64,000 bases of DNA, from contig DATEDN010000066.1 of assembly GCA_035281645.1 (NCBI GenBank), forward strand, positions 1-64,000, written 5' to 3'. The stretch comes from JACCTH01 sp035281645. GTDB lineage: Bacteria > Actinomycetota > Acidimicrobiia > Spongiisociales > ZC4RG35. Positions 8,259 to 16,977 of the stretch are shown here, in pieces; the first letter of the stretch is position 1, and each line of letters starts with the position of its first letter. The translations under genes and the position numbers were made by a program. The notes beneath the pieces were generated by a model that did no database searches, had not been told where the DNA came from, and saw only the letters and a program-made list of their open reading frames with translations.

Positions 8259-8439
8259 GCCCCACAAGTGGACTGCGGAAACGAGCATCTCGTGGCCGGC
8301 CATTGCCTTTGTGCGCTCAACGCGAATCCCCCGTTTTGAATGGGACGACAGCCGTCAAGCCAACCTTCTATCGGTCTGTCAGCCGAGACGGCCCGTCAGA
8401 CCTCAATGGACCGGTCGACATCGAGCGTGTCGGCCAGCC

Positions 8440-8670
8440 TCACCTTCGTCGCTGAGTCTCGAGTGCTGCGCGCCGCTCTTGATACTCCTCAGCCTCGATT
8501 TCGCGTCTGGCGAAACGCTCGTCGAGGATTCCTCGAGGATCTTTCTCCCTCGTCTCCGTCGACGAGCCTGTCGTGCTGGAGCGCATCGCCCAGACGATGA
8601 GCAGGGCAATCAAGACCCAAAAGGCGGCCATCATCACCAACCCCACCAACCCATTCCGTGCCAGTACCAC
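8440..8670 (-). CDS. Small membrane protein with C-terminal SHOCT domain
   Basis: A 76-residue frame from GTG 8670 has one transmembrane helix (VMMAAFWVLIALLIVWAM) and a SHOCT domain (ILDERFARREIEAEEYQERR) at the C-terminus, which serves oligomerisation or membrane tethering in known examples. A strong AGGAGGTGACAGT precedes both ATG 8672-8670 and the overlapping GTG 8670-8668. The ATG frame reads MWYWHGMGWWGW and then stops. That N-terminus is the typical one for this protein group, so a one-base frameshift or a coupled leader is possible. No clear partner gene. Confidence 0.75.
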   Translation of the reverse strand: MVLARNGLVGLVMMAAFWVLIALLIVWAMRSSTTGSSTETREKDPRGILDERFARREIEAEEYQERRAALETQRRR

Positions 8671-8791
8671 ATACTGTCACCTCCTCTGCACCGCTAACCC
8701 ACCTCCAGTGGGGTAGGCAGAGCCCAAAGACCCTAAGAGCTCACGACGATCGGTCCTTCCAGCTCCGGTCAGGCCGAGCGGGCCAGCTAGG

Positions 8792-9907
8792 TCAGCCGTT
8801 CGCCTGGTACCAGGCGGCCCAGGCGTCGAGGTTGTCCATGATGAGGTTGGCGCACTCGGGCGTCCGTGTGGATGCGCAGCCCGCGGTCGCATACTCAGCG
8901 CTCAGCTGACCCTCTTCGGCGAACAGCCTGAAGCTCTCACGCAGGTCGGTGTCCTCCGGGTAATCACTCTCATACCACGGCTGAAAATCGGGGGGCAGAC
9001 CCACCAATCCGGCAAACCAGACATCGAACGCTCGAGCCGTGACCGCGGGTGGCTTGCCCACGGCGTTGTTCATGGCGTTCGAGTAGTGCACCTCGCATGA
9101 GAGGCGTGTCGTGTCGCCTCCAGCAGATGTGGTCTCACAGTTTTCGATGGAGACCTGCGCTTCGAGGGTCGACTCATATTCGATCGACTGGGCTGGCCCC
9201 GACGATGTCGAGCAAACCCCGTCCTTACCGAAGTCAGTGCCGGCGAGGAACAGGGCTACCTGACAGTCTCCTCCGTACCAGGACTCCAACGCGATCGTCA
9301 CCTGGTCGGCCGGCTCAACGTCTTGGCGCCATTCGACCCAGTCCTCAAGGTTCTCGAGCTGGATCCTGGCACACGACTCTGGAAATGGACCGAAGACGCA
9401 GTCTTCATAACCGGCGAGGCGACCTTGGCTGGCCAGGAAGGCCCCCATCTCGATCACCATCCCCGTGTGCTCGGTGAACCCGAATTGCGTGATTACGCCG
9501 TCTTCGACCACGACCGGCCACGAGTCGTGGCCGCCGCCCTCGCCAATCGCATCCGTCATCGCGTTCTGGTAAGGCGTGAGGCAGCTAAATTTCCCGGCCG
9601 AGATCCTCGAGCAACCCAGGCTCAATCGGCCGCCGATGGCCGCTTGATAAGCCGACTCAGCGCGTATCTGGTCGTCCGTGCGGTCGGCGAGCTCGAATAG
9701 CTCGGCGGCTCGCTCCGCGTCCCCTGAGTAGAAGGCAGCCACGCCGGCTTTGATCACCTCCAGATCGGCATCCTGGACACTTGTCGCGGGTGCACTGGTC
9801 GTGAGTTCGCCGGTCGGGGTGGACTCTGTTGTTGATTCGACTCCCTGGCCTTGGCACGCCGTCATCAGCAGAGCCGCTGCAATCCCTGCCGGTCCTCGTC
9901 CTCTCAT
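8792..9907 (-). CDS. Secreted lipoprotein with two tandem Cys-rich repeats
   Basis: A type II signal peptide ends at the lipobox LLMTAC, followed by a Ser/Thr linker. The mature part is a duplicated domain: residues after LSLGCSRISAGKFSCLTPYQ and after SIENCETTSAGGDTTRLSCE align, and both copies end with C...CARIQLENLEDWVEW or C...CANLIMDNLDAWAAWY. The paired cysteines suggest disulfides outside the cell. I do not recognise the family; a SnoaL-like fold is conceivable. ATG 9907 is preferred (GGGGAGCGGAG upstream) over the adjacent TTG. The 9908-10123 gap probably holds the promoter. Confidence 0.78.
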   Translation of the reverse strand: MRGRGPAGIAAALLMTACQGQGVESTTESTPTGELTTSAPATSVQDADLEVIKAGVAAFYSGDAERAAELFELADRTDDQIRAESAYQAAIGGRLSLGCSRISAGKFSCLTPYQNAMTDAIGEGGGHDSWPVVVEDGVITQFGFTEHTGMVIEMGAFLASQGRLAGYEDCVFGPFPESCARIQLENLEDWVEWRQDVEPADQVTIALESWYGGDCQVALFLAGTDFGKDGVCSTSSGPAQSIEYESTLEAQVSIENCETTSAGGDTTRLSCEVHYSNAMNNAVGKPPAVTARAFDVWFAGLVGLPPDFQPWYESDYPEDTDLRESFRLFAEEGQLSAEYATAGCASTRTPECANLIMDNLDAWAAWYQANG

Positions 9908-10123
9908 CAAGTCTCCGCTCCCCTCGGTAGGCGGCTCCCAATCAGGTTGGTAGACCGGCCTTTTCGCTTTCTCCCAAGCATTGCATGGCTATCTCTCTCA
10001 TGCGGCCAGGGCGGAAGTGTCTGTGAGCTGGACCGGTGACATCACACGTTGGGTCGCGTTCCCACCAACGTCAGCTCAGCCTGCCGTGGGACGTCCCGGC
10101 GATTGCCTGGGGTGCCGGATTCG

Positions 10124-10513
10124 TTATGACGGCCGAACGACACTCCTACCGGCGAGCGCCCACAGCACGTCCTTGACGCTCAGAATGCCGAGTACCTGGC
10201 CGTCTTCGACGACAGGCAGATGTCGATGGCCGGCAGCGAGCATCCAGTTCGCGGCATCTTCAATATTTACGTCGGGCCCGAGATGATCTGGATCCGGAGT
10301 CATCAAGTACTTGACCTTTGTCCCTCCCGGGTTCTCACCCCGACCGACGGACCTAAGAACGTCACGTTCGGTGATGATCCCGATGAGCGACCCATGGAGA
10401 GTGACTGGCATCGCCCCCTGATCGTCCTCTGTCATACGCCTCGCTGCCTGCGCAACGGTGGTGTCGATCGAACAGGTGTCGACTGGGCTTCTCATGGCAT
10501 CTCCTACCAGCAT
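10124..10513 (-). CDS. CBS-pair protein (Hrp1-like)
   Basis: The 129 residues are two CBS domains and nothing more: MRSPVDTCSIDTTVAQAARR...GIITERDVLRSV and LMTPDPDHLGPDVNIEDAAN...GILSVKDVLWAL. Such pairs bind adenine nucleotides; Hrp1 (Rv2626c) of M. tuberculosis is a DosR-induced example of the same size. AGAAGGGAG precedes the ATG. It diverges from the GNAT-acyl-CoA synthetase gene, with a candidate operator between them. A second CBS protein in this window (28552-28965) is a close relative. Confidence 0.92.
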   Translation of the reverse strand: MLVGDAMRSPVDTCSIDTTVAQAARRMTEDDQGAMPVTLHGSLIGIITERDVLRSVGRGENPGGTKVKYLMTPDPDHLGPDVNIEDAANWMLAAGHRHLPVVEDGQVLGILSVKDVLWALAGRSVVRPS

Positions 10514-10586
10514 CTTCGTATCTCCCTTCTGACTGCAATCATCCTCTTACCAGGCAGAGGTGATCAGGTTCAAAGGTCCCCTCGGA

Positions 10587-10604
10587 GAGGGCCGTTCGAC
10601 CCTT
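10587..10604. promoter_or_regulatory. Candidate DevR-like operator in a divergent promoter
   Basis: GAGGGCCG-TT-CGACCCTT is a near-perfect dyad with core GGGCC-GTTC-GACCC. It lies 74 bp before the CBS gene start and 52 bp before the synthetase start, so it could serve both. It also argues against starting the synthetase at 10560. Confidence 0.55.
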
Positions 10605-10655
10605 TGCCTGCGACCCACGACGCGATCTTGTTCTCTATCTAGAAAGGACGGCTCG

Positions 10656-13319
10656 GTGACCAGAAACGCTGCGATCGATCAGCCCATCGACGTCATCTTG
10701 CGCGACGGTCGCACATTGCGGCTCCGAGCTCCAACAGCCGCCGACCGCGAGGGCTTGATCGATTTCTACAGAACCCTCTCTCGGCAGAGCCTCTACTACC
10801 GGTTTCACGGCCTTCCGAAGGTCGATCAAAGGTTGGTCGACCCGGTACTCGAATCGGATTGGACAAATACCGGAGCTTTGCTCGGTTCAGCCGCAGAATT
10901 GGGTGAGGACCGAATTGTGGCGCTGGCCAACTACGTTCGACTCCGCGATCCGCGGCGTGCTGAGTTCGCCGTCTCCGTAGCCGATTCGCATCAAGGACGA
11001 GGGATCGGGACGAGGCTCCTCGAACAGCTCGCCGGGCGCGCCGCAGGTGAGGGAATCGAGTACTTCATCGGCGAGGTCATGGCCGAAAACCGCGAGATGA
11101 TTCAAGTCTTCGAAGGCATCGGATTCGAAGTCAGTCGGGTCGCATCCGGGGGCGAGGTCGAAATGATCTTTCCGATTGCGACGACTTCCCGTTATTCGTC
11201 CCAGGTCGAGAGCCGTGATCACGGGGCGGTGGTGGCATCCCTCCAACCGTTTTTTGAGGCCCGAACCGTCGCCGTGATTGGTGCCTCGGCTCGCCGGGGC
11301 ACGATCGGAGGGGAGCTCTTCCGCAATATTCTCGAAGGTGAGTTCGCAGGGGCCGTCTATCCGGTAAACCGCGACGGCTCCCCGCTGGCGGGCGTGAGGG
11401 GCTACGCATCCATGGCGGCGATCCCAGAGACCGTCGACCTGGCGGTGGTCGCAGTCCCGGCGAAATCCGTCATTCAAAGCGTTGAGTCCGTTTTGCAGAC
11501 CGGGGTGCGAGCCATTTGCGTTATCTCGGCAGGCTTCGCCGAAGTTGGATCAGAGGGAGAGCAGCGACAACAAGAGTTGTTGGGGTTGATCCGGGCCTAC
11601 GGGGCGCGCCTGTTAGGGCCGAACTGTCTCGGAATTACGTCAGCGTCGACACAGCTCAATGCCACGTTTGCCGCTCGCTCGGCACCGCCGGGCAACATCG
11701 GCTTCTCGTCCCAAAGCGGCGCCCTGGGCCTCGCCCTCCTCGAAGCGGCCCATTCCCGGGGCCTTGGCCTTTCGGCGTTTGTCTCGATCGGAAACAAAGC
11801 GGACATTTCCTCGAACGACTTGCTCGAGTGGTGGGAGGATGATCCCGCCACCGACGTCATCCTCCTCTACCTGGAGAGCTTTGGTAACCCGCGGCGATTT
11901 GCCTCGATCGCCCGGCGAGTGGCGCGGCGAAAACCGATCCTGGCCGTAAAAAGCGGCTCCACCGGAGCCGGAGCGAGAGCTGCGAGCTCCCACACCGCAG
12001 CCCTCGCTGGTTCCGAGGCGGCGGTCAATGCCCTCTTCCAGCAAGCCGGCGTGATTCGCACCGAGTCACTCGAGGAATTGATCGATGTCGCGTCCCTGCT
12101 ATCGGCGCAGCCGCTTCCCCTCGGTCGCCGAGTGGCGGTGATGACCAACGCCGGGGGTTTGGGCATTCTCTGTGCCGACGCCTGCGACGCCGCCGGGTTG
12201 GAGCTACCTCCACTCGGCGAGGCAACGCTTGAAACCCTCCGTTCTCTCCTTCCGCCCGAGGCGAGCCTCGGAAATCCCATCGACATGCTGGGATCAGCTA
12301 CCGAAGCGTCGTACAGGTCGGTGCTACCACATGCCCTCGCGGACCCGGCAGTCGACTCAGTGATCGTGCTCTTCGTGCCGGCGGTGAGCGCAAGTGCGGA
12401 CGCGGTTGCGTCGGCTATTGCCGATAGCGCGCAGAGTCAAGCCAAACCGGTCTTGGCGGTCGTGATGAGTGCTGAGGGCATCCCCCATGCTCTGCGCTCT
12501 GATCGGAGTGCAGCAGCCGCTTTCACGTATCCGGAATCCGCCGCTCGCGCCCTTGGGCGGGCCGCCGAACGTGCCGACTGGCTGCGACGCCCGCTGGGAT
12601 CCGTTCCCAGTCTTGCGAACATTGACCGATCGGTTGCTCAGGCGGTGGTCGACGAAGCACTGCGTGACCGGGACGAGTGCTGGCTCGAGGCACCCGTGGC
12701 CCGCAAGCTCTTGCTCGCTTACGGCCTTCCGCTCGTACCGGAGCGGCAGGTGTCCTCGGCCGATGAGGCGGTGGCAGCTGCGCGAGAGCTGGGCTTTCCG
12801 GTTGCGATCAAGACCGGCGCCGCAGGGGTGCACAAAACGGAACTGGGAGGTGTCGCCCTCGATCTAGGAAGCGATGAGGTTGTTCGCTCCGCAGCCGAAC
12901 GCATCGGCGGACCGCTGGTTGTGCAGACCATGGTCAAGGGAGGTGTCGAGCTTCTCGCCGGCTTGGTTCAAGATCCGGTCTTCGGTCCGCTGGTCGCATT
13001 CGGGCCCGGCGGCGTGTTTGCCGAGCTGATTGGCGAAGCTTCCTTCAAGATCGCGCCGTTGACCGACATCGATGCGGAGGAGTTGATAAGCGGCGGCAAA
13101 GCAGGGGTCTTGGTTCGTGGCTATCGCGGGGCTACCGCGGCTGACCCCGCCGCTCTCTTGGACCTGGTGCATCGGCTCGCCCGTCTGGGACTTGACCTTC
13201 CAGCCATCGCAGAGCTCGATCTAAACCCGATTTTGGCAATGCCCTCGGGGTGCGTGGCAGTCGATTACCGGGTTCGTTTATCCCGGCCAGTTGCCCGGCC
13301 GCTGACCAAGACCTGGTAG
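10656..13319 (+). CDS. GNAT acetyltransferase fused to ADP-forming acyl-CoA synthetase
   Basis: The 887-residue protein has an N-terminal GNAT domain (CoA loop SHQGRGIGTRLL near residue 115), a CoA-binding domain (RTVAVIGASARRGTIGGELF), a succinyl-CoA ligase-like domain with SSHTAALAGS carrying the expected phospho-histidine, and a C-terminal ATP-grasp domain (FPVAIKTGAAGVHKTELGG). Related fusions (Pat/PatZ-like) acetylate lysines of metabolic enzymes; an intact synthetase half would also interconvert acyl-CoA and acid with ADP/ATP. The GTG 10656 start follows AGAAAGGA and lies after the operator. Whether the synthetase half is active cannot be told. Confidence 0.9.
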   Translation: MTRNAAIDQPIDVILRDGRTLRLRAPTAADREGLIDFYRTLSRQSLYYRFHGLPKVDQRLVDPVLESDWTNTGALLGSAAELGEDRIVALANYVRLRDPRRAEFAVSVADSHQGRGIGTRLLEQLAGRAAGEGIEYFIGEVMAENREMIQVFEGIGFEVSRVASGGEVEMIFPIATTSRYSSQVESRDHGAVVASLQPFFEARTVAVIGASARRGTIGGELFRNILEGEFAGAVYPVNRDGSPLAGVRGYASMAAIPETVDLAVVAVPAKSVIQSVESVLQTGVRAICVISAGFAEVGSEGEQRQQELLGLIRAYGARLLGPNCLGITSASTQLNATFAARSAPPGNIGFSSQSGALGLALLEAAHSRGLGLSAFVSIGNKADISSNDLLEWWEDDPATDVILLYLESFGNPRRFASIARRVARRKPILAVKSGSTGAGARAASSHTAALAGSEAAVNALFQQAGVIRTESLEELIDVASLLSAQPLPLGRRVAVMTNAGGLGILCADACDAAGLELPPLGEATLETLRSLLPPEASLGNPIDMLGSATEASYRSVLPHALADPAVDSVIVLFVPAVSASADAVASAIADSAQSQAKPVLAVVMSAEGIPHALRSDRSAAAAFTYPESAARALGRAAERADWLRRPLGSVPSLANIDRSVAQAVVDEALRDRDECWLEAPVARKLLLAYGLPLVPERQVSSADEAVAAARELGFPVAIKTGAAGVHKTELGGVALDLGSDEVVRSAAERIGGPLVVQTMVKGGVELLAGLVQDPVFGPLVAFGPGGVFAELIGEASFKIAPLTDIDAEELISGGKAGVLVRGYRGATAADPAALLDLVHRLARLGLDLPAIAELDLNPILAMPSGCVAVDYRVRLSRPVARPLTKTW

Positions 13320-13373
13320 TCCTACTCCTGAGGTCCCCTCGGCAGCCTATTCCTGATCATCTGCGTGAATGCC

Positions 13374-14036
13374 TCAGGACTTCCACTCCTCGGGGGGCTC
13401 GCTCGGGGTTCCTGAGGTCACCCGCGCCACGTAGGCCGCGGCCTCAGAACGCCTCGCCATCCCAAGCTTGCCGAGCAAGTTGGAGACGTAGTTCTTGACT
13501 GTCTTCTCGGCCAGGAACATGTCCTCGGCGATTTGGCGGTTGGTTCGACCCGCCGCGATCAGATCGAGGATCTTGCGCTCTTGCTCCGACAGCTTGGAGA
13601 GAAGCGGATCGGAAGGGGCTCCGCCACGCAGGCGGCTGAAGAGTTTGGTCACCATCTCCGGATCGAGGAGCGATTCCCCCCGACCGACTTTGCGAACGCT
13701 CTCGATCAGCTCCGCGGAGTCGATTCGCTTCAGCAGGTAGCCAGAAGCCCCGGCCAGGATTGCAGACATCAGGGCCTCCTCGTCGGCATACGAGGTAAGC
13801 ATCAATACCTTGACATCTGGGAACCCGGATCGGATGTCTCGGCAGGCTTCTACTCCCGATCCGTCGGGGAGCCGAACGTCCATAATCACCAGATCCGGCG
13901 AGTCGAATCCGGTTCTCCGGACGGCATCGGCAGCACTGGCCGCTTCACCGACCACCGTGAAGTCCTCCTGTCCTTCCAAGAGTCCACGGATCCCACGGCG
14001 AACGATCTCGTGGTCGTCCACCAGCAGAATTCTCAC
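13374..14036 (-). CDS. devR: DevR/DosR-type response regulator
   Basis: The 220-residue NarL/FixJ regulator starts VRILLVDDHEIVRRG, has the phospho-acceptor Asp at about residue 53 (LVIMDVRLPDGSG), a Lys in GYLLKRIDS, and a C-terminal HTH with AGRTNRQIAEDMFLAEKTVK followed by NYVSNLLGKLGM. The FLAEKTVKNYVS helix is the DNA-contacting segment of mycobacterial DosR, which predicts similar target sites. GTG 14036 replaces a longer frame because the receiver fold begins there. It diverges from the kinase gene across 44 bp. No box was seen in that short gap, so autoregulation is unclear. Confidence 0.92.
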   Translation of the reverse strand: MRILLVDDHEIVRRGIRGLLEGQEDFTVVGEAASAADAVRRTGFDSPDLVIMDVRLPDGSGVEACRDIRSGFPDVKVLMLTSYADEEALMSAILAGASGYLLKRIDSAELIESVRKVGRGESLLDPEMVTKLFSRLRGGAPSDPLLSKLSEQERKILDLIAAGRTNRQIAEDMFLAEKTVKNYVSNLLGKLGMARRSEAAAYVARVTSGTPSEPPEEWKS

Positions 14037-14080
14037 CGAGCCACGATAACCCCACAAAGCGGAGTCAATAGGCTGACGGA

Positions 14081-15202
14081 GTGACCGGTATCTCACCCGA
14101 CAAGCTGGTAACGCTCGTCGAGGGGGCCGCGGTCGTGACCGCCCATTCTGACCTCGCCGCCCTCCTGAGGAGTACGGTCGAGCTAGCTCGTGAGACCACC
14201 GGCTCCCGCTACGCCGCCCTCGGGGTCATCGGCGAGCACGGCACTCTGGTCGAGTTCCTCCACGTCGGCCTCGAGCCCGGCGTAGCCGAACGTATCGGTC
14301 AGCTTCCGGTGGGGCGAGGAGTTCTCGGCACATTGATCCATTCGGCCAAGACGATCCGCCTCGATCGACTGCAGGATCACCCCGATTCGTCGGGATTTCC
14401 GCCGCATCATCCGCCGATGAGTTCTTTCCTCGGTGTTCCCGTCCGGAGCGGCGACCGGGTGTTCGGGAACCTCTACTTGACCGAAAAGCCGAGCGGGTTC
14501 ACGGAGGAAGACGAGATGCTCGTCGAGGCGCTTGCGGTGATAGCAGGTTCGGCGATCTCGAACGTGCGAACTCACCAGCGATTACGAAGGCTGGCCGTCG
14601 TAGATGATCGCGAACGGATCGCCCGCGATCTCCATGACGCGATCATCCAAGACATCTTTGCGGTCGGCCTCCTGCTCCAAGGCATGGCTCTTCGCTCCGA
14701 AAGTGAGCGAGAGCGCAACGACCTCGACGACGCGGTGCAGCGCCTGGACGAGGCGATCGCGTCTTTGCGCAAGTTCATCTTTGATCTTCGCCCGCCCGCG
14801 TGGAACGTTCGGAGTCTTGTTTCCGACATAACGCGTCTCGTCCGACAACTATCGGATCCCTACGGAACCACTGTCACAGTCGACGTTGCCCCCGAGGTAG
14901 AAGGAGGAGGTGACTCGGTCCCGGACGAACTGATCGACGATGTCATCCAGATCGTGCGTGAGGCAACAAGCAATGCCTTGCGCCACTCCAAGGCGGACAC
15001 GGTGCGGGTAAGCATCGGAAAGAGCGGGGGCTTTCTTCACATCGAAGTCGAGGACAAAGGGAAGGGCTTTGACGTCGGCGCCGCCCGAGAGGGCATGGGC
15101 CTTTCCAATATCCGCTGGAGGGCCGAAAAGTCAGGCGGTGAGTCGACAATTCGGAGTCGGTCCGGCGAGGGCACGACGGTGAAAGTGATCCTGCCGGTGT
15201 GA
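14081..15202 (+). CDS. devS: DevS/DosT-like sensor histidine kinase
   Basis: The 373-residue cytoplasmic kinase has a single GAF domain (about 20-165), a HisKA_3 domain with phospho-His near 185 (ERIARDLHDAIIQDIF) and an HATPase (EATSNALRHSKA, GKGFD, GMGLSNI). The GAF contains SSGFPPHHPPMSSFLGVPVR, closely like the DevS/DosT stretch I remember as holding the proximal haem histidine, so redox/O2/NO sensing by haem is plausible. Mycobacterial DevS has two GAF domains; here one is missing. It starts at GTG 14081, divergent from devR, its likely substrate. Confidence 0.92.
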   Translation: MTGISPDKLVTLVEGAAVVTAHSDLAALLRSTVELARETTGSRYAALGVIGEHGTLVEFLHVGLEPGVAERIGQLPVGRGVLGTLIHSAKTIRLDRLQDHPDSSGFPPHHPPMSSFLGVPVRSGDRVFGNLYLTEKPSGFTEEDEMLVEALAVIAGSAISNVRTHQRLRRLAVVDDRERIARDLHDAIIQDIFAVGLLLQGMALRSESERERNDLDDAVQRLDEAIASLRKFIFDLRPPAWNVRSLVSDITRLVRQLSDPYGTTVTVDVAPEVEGGGDSVPDELIDDVIQIVREATSNALRHSKADTVRVSIGKSGGFLHIEVEDKGKGFDVGAAREGMGLSNIRWRAEKSGGESTIRSRSGEGTTVKVILPV

Positions 15203-15276
15203 GGCAGGTAATCGGGCCAGCGGTTGCATGCGGATCGGCGGCCCGCCCGTTTGGCTGGCCGCCGAGGACTCGCGCT

Positions 15277-15933
15277 TCAGTGCTTGACTTCGAGGCCCCC
15301 GAAGATGACGGTCGCATTGACGTCGAGCGTCGGAGCTCCCGCAGTGACCCTCTCTCTAGCGGTTACGTTGTCGAAGCCGCCGAAGATCGGCATTCCGTGC
15401 GTGACTACGTTCCAGCCCTCGGGCACTTTGATTTCGGCTCCACCGAAGGCCACAAAGACATCTAGTTCGGCACCGGGTGCCGGCTTGGCGTCTCGGAGAT
15501 CGACTTCGGCCCCGCCGAAGAGTGCACCGATCGAGCCGCCCTCGAAGTGCTCTGACTTCGAAGCGAGTTCGGAGCCGGAGAACACGTTGAAGCTGTTGAT
15601 TCGGTCCTGGCTCGCGACTGATCGGGGCGTGAATCCCCTCCCGAAGATGACGATGACGCCAAGCGCCACAAGGACAGCCGGGCCGACCACTTCCAAAGTG
15701 TCCACGACTTCTGTGGTTCGTAGCAACAGCACGGCACCCAGACCTGTTATCAGCACCGGTCCGATCCAATGCCTGGGATTAGCCGTGAGGGACAATAGGC
15801 CGGCGGCGATCAGCACTACTGGCCACCAGCTGCCGATGACTTCTCCAGCGTCGAGCACCTCGGTGTAGTCGAGAAGTAGCAACGTGCCAATAGCGATAAC
15901 TACAGATCCGAACAAGAGTCTTGCCCTGTTCAC
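15277..15933 (-). CDS. LiaF-like membrane protein
   Basis: The 218-residue protein has four N-terminal hydrophobic segments (RARLLFGSVVIAIGTLLLL, WWPVVLIAAGLLSL and two more). A C-terminal beta domain follows with the repeated FGG turns of the LiaF C-terminal family (IGALFGGAEVDLRD, VFVAFGGAEIKVPEGW, PIFGGFDN). LiaF proteins sense or inhibit envelope-stress signalling. GTG 15933 follows GAAAGGAGACATTT; the frame open to 16062 is an artefact. It lies beyond a terminator from the PspC group but is probably functionally linked to it. Confidence 0.85.
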   Translation of the reverse strand: MNRARLLFGSVVIAIGTLLLLDYTEVLDAGEVIGSWWPVVLIAAGLLSLTANPRHWIGPVLITGLGAVLLLRTTEVVDTLEVVGPAVLVALGVIVIFGRGFTPRSVASQDRINSFNVFSGSELASKSEHFEGGSIGALFGGAEVDLRDAKPAPGAELDVFVAFGGAEIKVPEGWNVVTHGMPIFGGFDNVTARERVTAGAPTLDVNATVIFGGLEVKH

Positions 15934-16084
15934 AAATGTCTCCTTTCGGCCAACATCTTTTGAGACTCTGATGGCCCCAGATAGAGGCCTTAGTCCGTAT
16001 CCGGGGGACAACCCGGGCCGACTGTCATCACTCAAGAAGATGGAGGCCAACGTGCTTTCCATCTCGGGTCCGGCCCTAAAAAGT

Positions 16085-16116
16085 GGAGGGGCCCCGCTCT
16101 TGGGCGGGGTCCCTCC
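16085..16116 (-). terminator. Intrinsic terminator of the PspC/toastrack operon
   Basis: GGAGGGGCCCCGC and GCGGGGTCCCTCC pair over 13 bp with a single G/T-type mismatch. On the minus-strand transcript a short U-run follows (from 16077-16082). It ends the operon that finishes at 16145. Confidence 0.7.
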
Positions 16117-16144
16117 TGACGACGACTAGGAGGGCGGATCTTTC

Positions 16145-16336
16145 CTAGTCCGTCGGATTCTTCCGGGTCATCGTTCCGACCAAGACCGCAAGCCCGATCA
16201 AGACCAGAGCGAGTGGTCCGATCAAACGCAGGTCCGACCATTGAAAGGTCCACCATCCGGCTGTCTCGGCGAGGAAGACCAAACCAATAATCAGATAGAC
16301 CAACCCTGCGAACAGAGTCCCGACATGAAGCTTCAT
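16145..16336 (-). CDS. Two-helix membrane protein (LiaI/DUF5668-like)
   Basis: The 63-residue protein has two hydrophobic segments (FAGLVYLIIGLVFLAETAGWW and LRLIGPLALVLIGLAVLVG), the pattern of LiaI/DUF5668 proteins that accompany LiaF and PspC. Its ATG overlaps the preceding gene's stop by 4 bp, so translation is coupled. Precise function is unknown. Confidence 0.75.
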   Translation of the reverse strand: MKLHVGTLFAGLVYLIIGLVFLAETAGWWTFQWSDLRLIGPLALVLIGLAVLVGTMTRKNPTD

Positions 16337-16977
16337 CGTTTCACCTCGATCGATCCGGCACCAACGTTGAGGTCCAGGTTCAACCGGACATCCGACGCCG
16401 CGTACCCGTCGCTTTGATATTCCCTGGAGACTGCAACGCCGTCGGTTCGCTGACCCAGGAGATTGATTTCACCTGCTCCGGAAGTGGCATTGATGCGCAC
16501 GGGGATTTCGTCAGGTAGCAGGACGGATAGCTCGCCGGCCCCGACCGAGATCGAAACCGACTTCGCTTGAGACAGGTGCATCTCGTTCAAATCGAGAACC
16601 AGATTCCCGACACCGACCTGATAGGCGGACCGCAGTTGCGATTGCTCCGTTACCACGAACCGGCGATCACCCATCCCCCCGGCAAAGGGGGTGGGAACCG
16701 CCGCCGCCGCGACGACGGCGAACGAGAGAAAGACTCCAGCCACTATGAGCCCGCTGTGCGGGCCGTTGGCGGCGCCGACGATTAGGCCGAGGCCCAGAAC
16801 AGCCAAAACGGCCGCTAGCACAACGGTGGCCCGTATGTCGATGGCGTCGGCTACGTCGAACGCCCAAAGGCCACCGAGTACCAACAGCATTGCGCCCAGC
16901 AATGTTGCACCGAATCTATTGCGCCTCTGCGACACCAACGGAGTGCTGGTAGCAGGGGCGGCATCAAGCGTTTGCAC
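16333..16977 (-). CDS. Membrane-anchored toastrack (LiaF/DUF4097-like) protein
   Basis: About 214 residues. Three hydrophobic helices (ATLLGAMLLVLGGLWAF and two following) precede a beta-rich C-terminal domain with repeats such as YQVGVGNLVLDLNEM, VSISVGAGELSVLLP and LDLNVGAGSIEVKR, typical of toastrack domains in envelope-stress systems. GTG 16977 is chosen for GGGGAGGAATC upstream, although ATG 17004 is also open. It overlaps pspC by 14 bp. Confidence 0.75.
   Translation of the reverse strand: MQTLDAAPATSTPLVSQRRNRFGATLLGAMLLVLGGLWAFDVADAIDIRATVVLAAVLAVLGLGLIVGAANGPHSGLIVAGVFLSFAVVAAAAVPTPFAGGMGDRRFVVTEQSQLRSAYQVGVGNLVLDLNEMHLSQAKSVSISVGAGELSVLLPDEIPVRINATSGAGEINLLGQRTDGVAVSREYQSDGYAASDVRLNLDLNVGAGSIEVKR

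Noticed and set aside
8206..8265. Longer WS/DGAT start at 8265
   Set aside because: It would put the dyad at 8241-8258 inside the gene and add residues absent from the family.
10088..10097. Palindrome GGGACGTCCC as a DevR box
   Set aside because: Half-sites match but there is no 4-bp spacer, so the geometry differs from all other sites; kept out of the operator set.
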